A DNA stretch of 64,000 nucleotides from the NCBI RefSeq assembly GCF_003121705.1, contig NZ_PYHR01000002.1, positions 186,001 through 250,000 on the forward strand, given 5' to 3'. Source of the DNA: Serinibacter arcticus (GTDB lineage: Bacteria > Actinomycetota > Actinomycetes > Actinomycetales > Beutenbergiaceae). The notes beneath the pieces were generated by a model. The model searched no databases. It worked only from the letters and a program-made list of their open reading frames with translations, and was not told the DNA's origin. Shown here one piece after another: positions 1-10,660 of the stretch (position 1 is the first letter of the stretch; every line of letters starts with the position of its first letter). The translations under genes and the position numbers were made by a program.

Positions 1-1
1 C

Positions 2-1267
<1,266 letters not shown>

Positions 1268-1300
1268 GCCACCACCAGCAGCAAGCACCACCAGCACCGC

Positions 1301-1368
1301 CGAGGGCGATCCATCCGACCCGACGGCGATCCGCGCAGGATCGCCGTCGCGGCGAAGGATCGCCCTCG
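1301..1368. repeat. nested perfect palindromes between leuA and recO
   Basis: Two 12-bp inverted repeats are nested. The inner arms are 1321-1332 and 1338-1349 with a 5-nt loop (GCGCA). The outer arms are 1301-1312 and 1357-1368. All four arms share the core GGCGATCC or its complement. It could act as the leuA terminator, although no T-run follows, or be a copy of a dispersed palindromic repeat. Confidence 0.7.
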
Positions 1369-1436
1369 CGGTCGCTCACGCTCGTCGCGTGCGCGTCGCG
1401 GAGGGCGATGTCGCATGCGTGAGGGAGGATGGACCG

Positions 1437-2167
1437 GTGCGGACATATCGGGACGAGGCGGTGGTGCTGCGCACCCACGACCTCGGCGAGGCCGACCGCA
1501 TCCTGACGATGCTGACGCGCGAGCACGGGCTGGTCCGCGCCGTCGCGAAGGGGGTGCGCCGCACCTCGAGCAAGTTCGGCGGGCGCCTGGAGCCCTTCGG
1601 CGTGATCGACGTCCAGCTCTACTCGGGCCGCAACCTCGACGTCGTCACGCAGGTCGACACGCTCGCGCCGCACGGCCGCTCGCTCATGGCCGACTACGCG
1701 CTGTTCACGACGGCGACGGCGATGGTCGAGACCGCGGCCCGGCTCACCGACGTCGAGCACGAGCCGGCCACGCAGCAGTACCTGCTGCTCGTGGGGGCGC
1801 TGCGCGCGCTGGCCGACCGCCGGCACGCCGCCACCCTCGTGCTGGACTCCTACCTGCTGCGCGCGCTCGCCGTCGCCGGCTGGGCCCCCAGCTTCTCCAC
1901 CTGCGCGCGCTGCGGCGAGGCAGGTCCGCACCGCGCGTTCTCCGCCCCGATGGGCGGCGCGCTGTGCACCGACTGCCGTCCCCCGGCGCCGCCGCCCCCG
2001 CCCCCGAGACGTTCCTGCTGCTGGGCGCCCTCCTGGCCGGTGACTGGTCGGTGGCCGACACCAGCGACGAGCGGCACCGCCGGGAGTGCAGCGGCCTGGT
2101 CGCCGTCTACCTGCAGTGGCACATGGAGCGTCAGCTGCGGTCGCTGCGCCACGTGGTGCGCGCATGA
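1437..2167 (+). CDS. recO: DNA repair protein RecO (apparent frameshift)
   Basis: RecO anneals single strands and helps RecR load RecA in the RecF pathway. The start is GTG at 1437 ([21 protein letters not shown], the usual RecO N-terminus), preceded by GGGAGG at 1424-1429. The N-terminal OB-fold and helical domain are followed by a CxxC...CxxC zinc site (CARCG...CTDC, about 1903-1977). Immediately after CTDC, within a C-rich stretch at about 1978-2010, the frame must shift by one base to recover the C-terminus ([15 protein letters not shown]...LRHVVRA, stop 2165). A single missing C explains it. The last codons overlap uppS as ATGA, so the pair is translationally coupled. A sequencing error is more likely than a true mutation. 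Confidence 0.88.
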
Positions 2168-2976
2168 GGCGCCGTCAGGGGCCGGTGCGCTGGGAGCCGC
2201 ACGAGATCGTCGACCCGCCCGCGCACCCCTCGGGTGAGACCGCGCCCCGGCTCGACCCGCGGTTCGTGCCGAAGCACGTCGCCCTGGTGATGGACGGCAA
2301 CGGCCGGTGGGCGAACGCCCGCGGCCTGCCGCGCACCGAGGGGCACGCCGCGGGGGAGCAGGTGCTCCTCGACGTCGTGGCCGGCGCCATCGACCTGGGT
2401 GTCTCCCACGTCAGCGCCTACGCGTTCTCCACCGAGAACTGGAAGCGCTCGCCCGAGGAGGTGCGGTACCTCATGGGCTTCAACCGGGACGTGCTGCGCC
2501 GCCGTCGCGACGTCATGAACTCCTGGGGCGTGCGTGTGCGGTGGGCCGGCCGCCGGCCGCGGCTGTGGCGCAGCGTCATCGCCGAGCTCGAGGAGGCCGA
2601 GGCGCTCACCGAGGGCAACACCCGCTGCACCCTGACGATGTGCGTGAACTACGGCGGGCGCGCCGAGATCGCCGACGCGGTCCGCCGCATCGCCGCCGAC
2701 GCCGCGGCCGGGCGGATCGACCCCGCCCGCATCAGCGAGCAGACGATCGCGCGTCACCTCGACGAGCCGGACATGCCCGACGTCGACCTGTTCATCCGCA
2801 CCGGCGGCGAGAAGCGCGCCTCCAACTTCCTCATCTGGCAGGCGGCGTACGCCGAGTTCGTGTTCCTCGAGAAGGCGTGGCCCGACGTCGATCGCCGGGA
2901 CCTGTGGGCCGCCGTCCTGGAGTACGCCCGTCGCGACCGCCGCTACGGCGGGGCCGTGGACGCCGTCGGGAGCTGA
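2164..2976 (+). CDS. uppS: isoprenyl (di-/decaprenyl) diphosphate synthase, UppS family
   Basis: Cis-prenyltransferase that adds isopentenyl units to make the polyprenyl diphosphate carrier for cell-wall synthesis. It has 270 residues and starts at ATG 2164, overlapping the recO stop. Visible motifs are MDGNGRWA at residues 43-50, with the catalytic Asp at 44; FSTENWKR near 88-95; and [11 protein letters not shown] at 212-222, where the common RTSGE Ser is Gly. The family's conserved [10 protein letters not shown] follows. The N-terminal ~35 residues are an actinobacterial extension. Which chain length it makes (C50 or C55) cannot be read from the sequence. Confidence 0.96.
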   Translation: MRRRQGPVRWEPHEIVDPPAHPSGETAPRLDPRFVPKHVALVMDGNGRWANARGLPRTEGHAAGEQVLLDVVAGAIDLGVSHVSAYAFSTENWKRSPEEVRYLMGFNRDVLRRRRDVMNSWGVRVRWAGRRPRLWRSVIAELEEAEALTEGNTRCTLTMCVNYGGRAEIADAVRRIAADAAAGRIDPARISEQTIARHLDEPDMPDVDLFIRTGGEKRASNFLIWQAAYAEFVFLEKAWPDVDRRDLWAAVLEYARRDRRYGGAVDAVGS

Positions 2977-3049
2977 CCGCCGCCGCCGGGTCCGCCGCCG
3001 GTCGGTGAGACCGCGAAACCGTTCCCGCCCGGATGTCGCACGGCCGCCC

Positions 3050-3055
3050 TACGCT
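3050..3055 (+). promoter_or_regulatory. leaderless -10 box (TACGCT)
   Basis: TACGCT lies 6 nt before the ATG at 3062, so transcription would start at or next to the start codon. It belongs to a recurrent TANNNT pattern in this window. Confidence 0.55.
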
Positions 3056-3061
3056 GGCGGC

Positions 3062-3421
3062 ATGGGCCTCAACCTCGGCATGATCACGACCGACTCCACC
3101 GACCCGGTGCCGCTCGCGCACTGGTGGGCCGGGATCCTCGACGGTGAGGTGCTGGCCGAGAACGAGGGCTGGTTCGTCGTCGTCTCGACGCCGTCGGGCA
3201 CCCTCGCGTTCCAGAAGGTCGACGAGGTCACGCCCGGCAAGAACAGGGTGCACGTCGACCTCGTCGTGGACGGCGACCTCGACGTCGAGCACGCCCGCCT
3301 GGTCGAGCTCGGCGCCGCGAGCCTGGGGGAGCGCAGCGAGGGCGAGAACCGGTGGTTCACGCTCGCCGACCCGCAGGGCAACGAGTTCTGCGTCGCCACC
3401 GAGGCGACCGAGGGGCCCTAG
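3062..3421 (+). CDS. VOC superfamily (glyoxalase-like) protein
   Basis: A 119-residue single-domain protein of the vicinal oxygen chelate fold. It begins MGLNLGMITTDSTDP and has the paired beta-alpha-beta modules typical of the family: LAHWWAGILDGEV with WFVVVSTPSGTLAFQKV, then NRVHVDLVVDGDLDVEHARLVELGA with RWFTLADPQGNEFCV. The ending DPxGNEFC is the hallmark of this subgroup. His in VHVDL and Glu in GNEF are candidate metal ligands. Substrate is unknown; the family includes glyoxalases, dioxygenases and resistance proteins. There is no Shine-Dalgarno sequence. The TACGCT box upstream supports ATG 3062 over earlier starts. The gene converges with the DedA-like gene (1 nt between stops). Confidence 0.85.
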   Translation: MGLNLGMITTDSTDPVPLAHWWAGILDGEVLAENEGWFVVVSTPSGTLAFQKVDEVTPGKNRVHVDLVVDGDLDVEHARLVELGAASLGERSEGENRWFTLADPQGNEFCVATEATEGP

Positions 3422-3422
3422 C

Positions 3423-3938
3423 TCAGTCGGACGAGGACTCGACGGACGCGCGCCGGCGCCGCACCCGCACGACGATCGCCGCGGCGGCGAGCATCACCAC
3501 CGCGACGATCGCGGCGATGCCCCACGGTGACCCGGTCGCCGCCGCCAGGGCCGCGCTCCACGCCGCCCAGCCGACCGTCGCGTAGATCGTGGCGTGCGCG
3601 ACGCACCCCAGCAGCATCGCCGGCAGGTAGCGCGTGAAGGGCATCGTCAGGACGCCGGCGGCGGCGTTCACCACCGTCTTGGTCCCTGACGCCAGGAAGG
3701 ACAGCGGGACGGCGACCAGCCCCCAGCGCTCCACGGTGCGGACCCCGCGGGCGGCGCCCTCGCCCTGGAGCCAGTCGTGCACGCGCCGGACCCACGGCCG
3801 CTGGGGCCGGGTGTGGTCGAGCGACCACGCCGTCACGAGCCGCGCGGCCCAGTAGGTCAGCTGGGTGCGGAGCAGGACGATGCCGAAGAAGAAGGCGAAG
3901 AGCGGCCAGAAGGGCGCGCCGTCGAGCTGCTCGGGCAC
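3423..3938 (-). CDS. DedA-like (VTT-type) membrane protein
   Basis: A 171-residue membrane protein with an N-terminal hydrophobic segment (FWPLFAFFFGIVLLRTQLTYWAA) and at least two further membrane spans near residues 85-150, ending in an Arg-rich cytoplasmic tail (VRVRRRRASVESSSD). The FGIVLLRTQLTYWAAR...VPLSFLASGTKTVVNAAAGVLTMPFTRYL layout fits the DedA/VTT family of lipid and small-molecule membrane proteins. It starts at GTG 3938, 12 nt after the zur stop, so it is probably the fifth gene of the zinc operon. No direct zinc-binding signature is visible, and a role in zinc handling is only a context inference. Confidence 0.7.
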   Translation of the reverse strand: MPEQLDGAPFWPLFAFFFGIVLLRTQLTYWAARLVTAWSLDHTRPQRPWVRRVHDWLQGEGAARGVRTVERWGLVAVPLSFLASGTKTVVNAAAGVLTMPFTRYLPAMLLGCVAHATIYATVGWAAWSAALAAATGSPWGIAAIVAVVMLAAAAIVVRVRRRRASVESSSD

Positions 3939-3950
3939 GGGAGAGCCCGG

Positions 3951-4340
3951 TCAGGCGGCGGCGCTGCAGGCGGCGCAGAGGCCGAACAGCTCGATGGTGT
4001 GCTCGACGGCGGTGAAGCCGTGCTGCGACGCGATGCGGGTGGACCACGCCTCGACGGCCTCGGCGTCGAGCTCGACGGTCGTGCCGCACGAGCGGCACAC
4101 GAGGTGGTGGTGGTGGGCCTGCTGGTCGCAGCGGCGGTAGCGCGTCTCGCCGTCGGGCCCGCGCAGGGCGTCGACCTCACCGGCGTCGACCATGGACTGG
4201 AGCGTGCGGTAGACGGTCGCGAGACCGACCGGGGCATCGCGGTCGGCGAGCATCCGGTGCACCTCCTGGGCGCTGTGGAACGCCTCGGTGTGCTCCATCA
4301 GGTCGCTGACGGCGGTGCGCTGACGCGTCGTTCGCTGCAC
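3951..4340 (-). CDS. zur: Fur-family zinc uptake regulator Zur
   Basis: A 129-residue Fur-family repressor. Residues 1-80 form the winged helix (MQRTTRQRTAVSDLMEHTEAFHSAQEVHRML...GLATVYRTLQSM), with the family's VYRTL recognition helix. The C-terminal dimer domain carries a metal-rich stretch, CDQQAHHHHLVCRSCG, and a second Cys pair, LCAAC, matching the structural zinc site. Its place 15 nt downstream of znuB, in an operon headed by two Zur-box-like palindromes, identifies it as Zur rather than Fur. It starts at GTG 4340 with a TGAGGAG ribosome site. Zinc-loaded Zur would repress its own operon. Confidence 0.92.
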   Translation of the reverse strand: MQRTTRQRTAVSDLMEHTEAFHSAQEVHRMLADRDAPVGLATVYRTLQSMVDAGEVDALRGPDGETRYRRCDQQAHHHHLVCRSCGTTVELDAEAVEAWSTRIASQHGFTAVEHTIELFGLCAACSAAA

Positions 4341-4355
4341 TCCTCAGGCCTCCAC

Positions 4356-5276
4356 TCAGGTGCGATCGCCGGCCGGGGGCGTCATGAGGACGTCGTCCGG
4401 CAGGTCCGGGTGCGGGTCGGCGTGCTCGGCGCGTCGGCGACGCAGCCACGGACCCACGGCGGCCACCCCAGCGTAGACGGCGATGGCGAGGCAGACGATG
4501 ACGGCGCCGGGGGAGAGCTGGTGGTAGTACGTGATGACCAGCCCGCTGACGCAGACGAGGACCCCGACGACCATCGCGATGCTCATCGTGGAGCGGAACG
4601 AGGGTGCCACCTGCTGGGCGACGGCGACGGGCACGATCATGATCGCGCTCACCAGCAGCAGCCCGACCACGCGCATCGAGACGGTCACGGTCAGGGCCGC
4701 GACGACGGCGATCACCAGGTTGAGCACGCGGACGGGGAGGCCGAGCGAGAGCGCGAACTCCTCGTCCTGCGAGACGGCGAACAGCGCCGGCCGCAGCCCC
4801 AGCCCGATGGCGAGCACCACGGCACCCAGCACGGCGATCGTGAGGACGTCGCCCCCGCTCACGGTGGCGATGGAACCGAAGAGGTACCCCATGAGGTTGG
4901 CGGTGGTCCCGCCCGCCAGGCCGATGAGGAGGACGCCGCCGGCGATGCCGCCGTAGAACAGCAGCGCGAGCGCGACGTCACCGCTGGTTCGTCCACGAGA
5001 GCGGACGACGTCGATGACGACCGCGCCGATGACCGCCGCCACGACGGCGCCGGGGATCGCCAGCGCGTCGTGGGGGGTGAGCGACATCGCGCTGCCCACC
5101 AGCCACCCCGCGGCGACGCCGACGAGCGCCACGTGACCGACGCCGTCGCCCAGCAGCGAGAGCCGGCGCTGGACGAGGTAGGTGCCGACGACGGGCGCGG
5201 CCAGGCCGACGACGAGCGCCGCGACGAGCGCGCGCTGCATGAGCGGGCTGGTGAGCATCTCCACGAACGTGCTCAT
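4356..5276 (-). CDS. znuB: zinc ABC transporter, membrane subunit
   Basis: Permease of the ZnuABC zinc importer, 306 residues. Seven to eight hydrophobic segments are visible. The Mn/Zn permease signature is present: RRLSLLGDGVGHVALVGVAAGW near residue 37, where His and Asp contribute to the family's translocation path, and GLRPALFAVSQDEEFALSLGLPVRVLNL, the coupling loop to the ATPase. The start ATG at 5276 overlaps the znuC stop (ATGA). Much longer in-frame extension upstream is just the antisense of znuC and was rejected. The last 25 residues are hydrophilic and charged. Confidence 0.95.
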   Translation of the reverse strand: MSTFVEMLTSPLMQRALVAALVVGLAAPVVGTYLVQRRLSLLGDGVGHVALVGVAAGWLVGSAMSLTPHDALAIPGAVVAAVIGAVVIDVVRSRGRTSGDVALALLFYGGIAGGVLLIGLAGGTTANLMGYLFGSIATVSGGDVLTIAVLGAVVLAIGLGLRPALFAVSQDEEFALSLGLPVRVLNLVIAVVAALTVTVSMRVVGLLLVSAIMIVPVAVAQQVAPSFRSTMSIAMVVGVLVCVSGLVITYYHQLSPGAVIVCLAIAVYAGVAAVGPWLRRRRAEHADPHPDLPDDVLMTPPAGDRT

Positions 5277-6079
5277 CGAACGACCCCCGGGTCGGCGGGA
5301 AAGGCGCTGTGCAGCCCGAGCGTGTCCGGCGGCAGCAGGTCCTCGGCGTGCGCGTGCTGGTGGTCGTGGTCGAGGTGGTCGTGACCGGGCGCCGGGCGGG
5401 GCGGTGCGCCGTCGTGGACGACGCGGCCGTGGCGCAGCACGACGGCGCGCGAGAGGAGCGGCGCCAGCGGTCCGGCCTCGTGGAGCACGACGAGCACGGT
5501 GACGCCGTCGTCGTGCAGCTGGCCCATCGTCTGCGCGAAGGAGTTCTGGTTGTCGCTGTCGACACCGGCCAGGGGCTCGTCGAGCAGGAGCAGCTCGGGT
5601 TCGCGCGCCAGGGCGCGGGCGATCAGCACGCGCTGCTGCTGACCGCCGGAGAGCTCGGCCACGGCGCGCGGCGCGCGGTCGGCGAGCCCGACACGGTCGA
5701 GCGCCGCGAGCGCCCGCGCCCGCGAGTCGCGTGGCGGTCGCAGCCGGCCCGCGGCCAGCAGGCCCGACGTCACGACCTCGATCACGGTGGCGGGGACCCC
5801 CGCCGTCGCCGTCGACCGCTGCGGGACGTAGCCGAGCCGGGACCACGGCACGCCGCGACGCCGGGTGATGTCGGCGTCGAGCACGCGAACGGTGCCGCGG
5901 GTGGGGGGCACCACGCCGACGAGGGTGCGCACGAGGGTGGACTTGCCCGAGCCGTTCGCACCCAGCAGCGCGACGAACTCCCCGCGGCGGACCGTCAGGT
6001 CGACGTCCTGCAGGATGCCGGCGGTGCCGAGGGTGACGCCGAGGCCGCGGACGTCGATGACGGGGGTGGGCTCAGGCAC
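5273..6079 (-). CDS. znuC: zinc ABC transporter, ATP-binding subunit
   Basis: ATPase of the zinc importer, 268 residues from GTG 6079, which overlaps the end of znuA by 8 nt. Walker A GANGSGKST, Q-loop YVPQRS, signature LSGGQQQR, Walker B LLLLDEP and the switch His in VLHEAGPL are all present. The C-terminal 60 residues are His-rich (GHDHLDHDHQHAHAE). Such a tail is common on zinc transporters and may buffer or sense zinc. An alternative upstream GTG would add five residues (VRPCA). Confidence 0.95.
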   Translation of the reverse strand: MPEPTPVIDVRGLGVTLGTAGILQDVDLTVRRGEFVALLGANGSGKSTLVRTLVGVVPPTRGTVRVLDADITRRRGVPWSRLGYVPQRSTATAGVPATVIEVVTSGLLAAGRLRPPRDSRARALAALDRVGLADRAPRAVAELSGGQQQRVLIARALAREPELLLLDEPLAGVDSDNQNSFAQTMGQLHDDGVTVLVVLHEAGPLAPLLSRAVVLRHGRVVHDGAPPRPAPGHDHLDHDHQHAHAEDLLPPDTLGLHSAFPADPGVVR

Positions 6080-7010
6080 AGCGCAGGGCCTCACGAAGCG
6101 TGGCGAGGTTGGACTCCATGACAGCAAGGTAGTCAGAGTCGGGGTGGGTGAGGTTCTCGACCGGGTCGAGGAGCGCCGTCGTGATGCCGAGGTCGTCCGC
6201 GAGCACCTGCGCCACGCGGGGGTTGATCAGCGACTCGGTGAAGACGACCGTCACGTCGCGCTCGTCGATGACCCTCTCGATCTCGCGGAGCCGGGCCGGG
6301 GAGGGCTCGCTCTCGGGGTCGATCCCGGCGATCCCGACCTGCTCGAGACCGTAGGCCTCCGTCAGGTAGCCGTACGCCTCGTGGGCGACGACGATCGTGC
6401 TCTGCTCGCACGAGGCGAGGCCCTCGCGGTAGTCGGTGTCGAGCTGCTCGAGCCGGGTGCGCAGGTCTGCCGCGTTCGCCTCGAAGGTCTCGGCCTGCTC
6501 GGGCACGGCCTCCGCGAGGTTCGCGGCGACGGCGTCGGCCGTGTCGGCCATGCGGAGCGGGTCGAGCCAGAAGTGCGGGTCCGAGGAGCCGGCGTGGTCG
6601 GCGTGCTCCTCCTCCGTCTCGCCCTCGGCGTGCGCGTGCTCGCCCTCGAGCCGCGCCGCGTCGGCGACGTCGAGCGCCGTCGGGTCGGCCTGGGCCACGG
6701 CGTCGTCGACGGCGGGCTGGAAGCCGCCGAGGTAGACCACCAGGTCGGCCGAGGACATGCTCGCGACCTGGGAGGGCGACAGCTCGAGGCTGTGCGGGTC
6801 CGTGCCGGCCGGGACGAGGCTGGCGACCGTGACGGCGTCGCCGCCGATCTGCTCGACGGCGTACTGGAGCGGGTAGAACGCCGTCATCACCTCGACCTCG
6901 CCGCCGTCCGCGCTACCGCCCGAGCCGCCGCCGTCACCGCACGCCGCGAGCGGCAGGGCCAGGGCGAGGGCGGCCAGGGGGACGAGGGCACGACGAAGGG
7001 AACGCTGCAT
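6072..7010 (-). CDS. znuA: zinc ABC transporter, substrate-binding lipoprotein
   Basis: Extracellular zinc-capturing lipoprotein, 312 residues, of the cluster A-I solute-binding family. A signal peptide ends in a lipobox (ALPLAAC, Cys near residue 24). The metal site is built from His in GTDPHSLELSPSQ, a His/Asp/Glu-rich mobile loop (about residues 123-147), His in SDPHFWLDP, His in VVAHEAYGYL, and a late acidic residue. The His-rich loop distinguishes zinc from manganese binders. ATG 7010 was chosen because an in-frame earlier start at 7046 would place the two Zur boxes inside the coding region. Confidence 0.95.
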   Translation of the reverse strand: MQRSLRRALVPLAALALALPLAACGDGGGSGGSADGGEVEVMTAFYPLQYAVEQIGGDAVTVASLVPAGTDPHSLELSPSQVASMSSADLVVYLGGFQPAVDDAVAQADPTALDVADAARLEGEHAHAEGETEEEHADHAGSSDPHFWLDPLRMADTADAVAANLAEAVPEQAETFEANAADLRTRLEQLDTDYREGLASCEQSTIVVAHEAYGYLTEAYGLEQVGIAGIDPESEPSPARLREIERVIDERDVTVVFTESLINPRVAQVLADDLGITTALLDPVENLTHPDSDYLAVMESNLATLREALRCA

Positions 7011-7024
7011 GAGAATCATTCTCG
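7010..7024. promoter_or_regulatory. Zur box 1 overlapping the znuA start codon
   Basis: Contains the perfect 13-bp palindrome GAGAATCATTCTC at 7011-7023. With flanks it closely matches the actinobacterial Zur consensus TGAnAATnATTnTCA. It touches the znuA ATG (7008-7010), so a bound repressor would block the transcription start directly. Confidence 0.8.
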
Positions 7025-7030
7025 ACTGAG

Positions 7031-7045
7031 TGAGAATCGTTGTCA
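7031..7045. promoter_or_regulatory. Zur box 2 upstream of znuA
   Basis: TGAGAATCGTTGTCA is a second, imperfect copy of the same consensus, centred 21 bp (two helical turns) from box 1. This favours cooperative binding of two Zur dimers on one DNA face. It also lies just 18 nt from the end of the DUF1345 gene, which is transcribed toward it. Confidence 0.72.
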
Positions 7046-7062
7046 AAAGGACGTGGCGCGCC

Positions 7063-7776
7063 TCACGTGAACCGTCCGAGCAGCAGCGTCACGATCATGG
7101 CGACCAGGACGCCGTTGACGATGAAGGCCGTCACCGCGTGCTGCGTGAGATCCCGCCAGCCGGCCCGCGTCGTCGGCGTCGCCGGGGCGGCGACCCCGGC
7201 CACCGAGACGAGCAGCGAGTGCTGGAGGTAGTCGGCGAACACGGGCTCCTCGTCGCCGCCGAAGTCGAGCGAGCGCTCCTGGGCGTCGCGCTCGCAGTAG
7301 CGAAGGGCGTGGGTGTAGACCATCACGACCCACGACGACGCGACGCTCAGCGCACTGATGGCGAGGAGCCAGATCGAGGATCGCCAGACCGGGGACTGCG
7401 CCAGCACGAGGGTGAAGACGAGCACGATGAATCCACCGCTGATCGTCCACGACGCCGGACCGCCCGAGCCCAGCAACGGCGTGTACCAGTGGCGGTGACG
7501 GGACGCGGCCTCGCGCGCCGACCGCTCGCGCAGGGTGGCGGCGCCCAGGCGGGAGAGGTGGACGTGTGTGAGGAGGCAGTACAGCAGCGTGGCCGCCGAC
7601 CAGAAGGTGAGCATGATCGTCGGGATCCCGACCTCGGCGTAGCGCTCGACGAAGAGCTCGGCGCCCCACACCCGCGTCTGCACCACCGTCACCGCGAGGG
7701 CGAACGGCAGGGCGGAGACGGTGGCGGTGATGGTGCGGGACAGGTCGCTGGCGACGGCACGGCTGAGGACGGACAT
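7063..7776 (-). CDS. DUF1345 family membrane protein
   Basis: A 237-residue polytopic membrane protein with about five hydrophobic segments (near residues 15-35, 43-65, 105-125, 130-150 and 210-235). The Tyr/Glu-rich loop [39 protein letters not shown], followed by a final span beginning [18 protein letters not shown], matches the DUF1345 family, whose function is unknown. ATG 7776 has a good AGGAG six to ten bases upstream, so the 36-residue upstream extension was dropped. It ends 18 nt before Zur box 2 and reads toward znuA, so it may co-transcribe into the zinc operon, though no functional link is known. Confidence 0.8.
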   Translation of the reverse strand: MSVLSRAVASDLSRTITATVSALPFALAVTVVQTRVWGAELFVERYAEVGIPTIMLTFWSAATLLYCLLTHVHLSRLGAATLRERSAREAASRHRHWYTPLLGSGGPASWTISGGFIVLVFTLVLAQSPVWRSSIWLLAISALSVASSWVVMVYTHALRYCERDAQERSLDFGGDEEPVFADYLQHSLLVSVAGVAAPATPTTRAGWRDLTQHAVTAFIVNGVLVAMIVTLLLGRFT

Positions 7777-7925
7777 CGGCGGGTCTCCTGCGGGGTCGTC
7801 GGGCGGGGCGGTGGGACGGAGCGGCGATGCGGGGAACAGGTCCGGCCGGCGCCCGCACGGTAGGTTGGACGACGCCGTGCGCACCAGCCAGGTGCGCCTC
7901 CCCAGTCTGCAAGGAGCACCACACC

Positions 7926-9304
<1,379 letters not shown>

Positions 9305-9308
<4 letters not shown>

Positions 9309-10660
9309 CGACCCACGAGCACGGCCACGGCCCGGTGCACCTCCCCGCGGGGGAGGTGCGCCGGGCCCGGCTGCTGCTGACGGCGATCGTCGTCCCGCTG
9401 CTGCTGGCCACGATCGTCGGGCTGGCGCTGCTGTGGCCCAAGGGCGACTCGCTCGCGGGGTCGATCCCGATGACGGCCCCCGGGGTCTCGTTCGAGGAGG
9501 CGCGGATCCTCGCCGTCCCCGGCACCGAGGGGGCCGAGGTCACGGCCGAGCTGCTGACGGGCGAGGGCGCGGGCCTCGAGGTCGCCGTCGGCGTCCCGCC
9601 CGACGTCCTGGCCGAACCGATCCCCGTCGGCGCGCGCATCGTGGTGCTGTTCCAGCCCGGGGGACTGGAGTCCGGCGCCGCGTTCACCTTCATCGACTAC
9701 CAGCGCCAGATCCCGCTGATCTGGCTCGCGGTCGCCTATGTCGCCCTGGTGGCGGTCGTGGCGCGCTGGCGCGGGCTCGCCGCCGTCGTCGGCCTCGCGG
9801 TCTCGCTGGGCGTGATCGGCCTGTTCGTCCTGCCCGCGCTGATGAGCGGCACGAACCCGCTGCTCGTGGCGATCGTCGGCTCCAGCGCCATGATGTTCGT
9901 CTCGCTGTACCTCGCGCACGGGGTATCGATCAGGACGACGACGGCGCTGCTCGGCACCTTCGTCGGGCTGGCGGTGACGGCGGTGCTCGCCATCGTCTCC
10001 GCCTCCGGCGCCCACCTCCTCGGCACGGGGTCGGAGGAGGGGTACCAGGTCATGACGACCTTCCCCGAGATGAGCATGCGCGCCCTGCTGGTGTGCGGGT
10101 TCGTCATCGCCGGCCTCGGGGCGCTCAACGACGTCACGATCACCCAGGCCAGCGCCGTCTGGGAGCTGCACGCCAGCGACCCGACCGTGCCACGCCGTCG
10201 GGTCTTCCTGCGCGCGATGCGCATCGGCCGCGACCACATCGCCTCGACCGTCTACACGCTGGCGTTCGCCTACGTCGGAACGGCCCTGCCGATGCTCATG
10301 ATCGCCTCGGTCTACGACCGCTCGCCCGTGCAGCTCATCACGTCGGCGACGATCGCCGAGGAGCTCGTGCGCACGCTCGTCTCCTCGATCGGCCTCGTGC
10401 TGGCGATCCCGGTGACGACGGCGATCGCGGCGGTCCTGGTCCGGACCTCGCGCCGCGACGAGCGGCAGCACGTCGTCGTGGCCGCCGGGCCGGCCACCGC
10501 GGCCGTGCCCGTCGCGCAGGGGCCCACGCCCGCCGTCGGCCCGGACCCGGCCCCCGTGCCCGACCAGACCCCCGCGCCGGACCCCACCCCCGCCGTCGAC
10601 CCGGACGGGCCGCCCCGCCGGGACCGCCGGTCGCTGCGGTCTGGGACCATGGAGGAGTGA
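9305..10660 (+). CDS. YibE/F family membrane protein
   Basis: A 451-residue membrane protein of the YibE/F-like family, function unknown. An N-terminal span ([21 protein letters not shown]) precedes an extracytoplasmic domain of ~110 residues, then about seven membrane segments up to residue 375, including the conserved [18 protein letters not shown] and [25 protein letters not shown]. The last ~75 residues are a Pro/Ala/Asp-rich low-complexity tail ([19 protein letters not shown]). GTG 9305 overlaps the glyS stop as GTGA, and its own stop overlaps dusB the same way, so all three are translationally coupled. Confidence 0.88.

Noticed and set aside
3777-5384. Long + strand open frame across the zinc operon (also 10312-13026 -, 16960-19086 -, 41250-43991 +)
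   Set aside because: These are antisense or out-of-frame shadows that arise because high-GC third positions remove stops. Their translations are Arg/Gly/Asp-rich without motifs, while the genes on the other strand have clear families.
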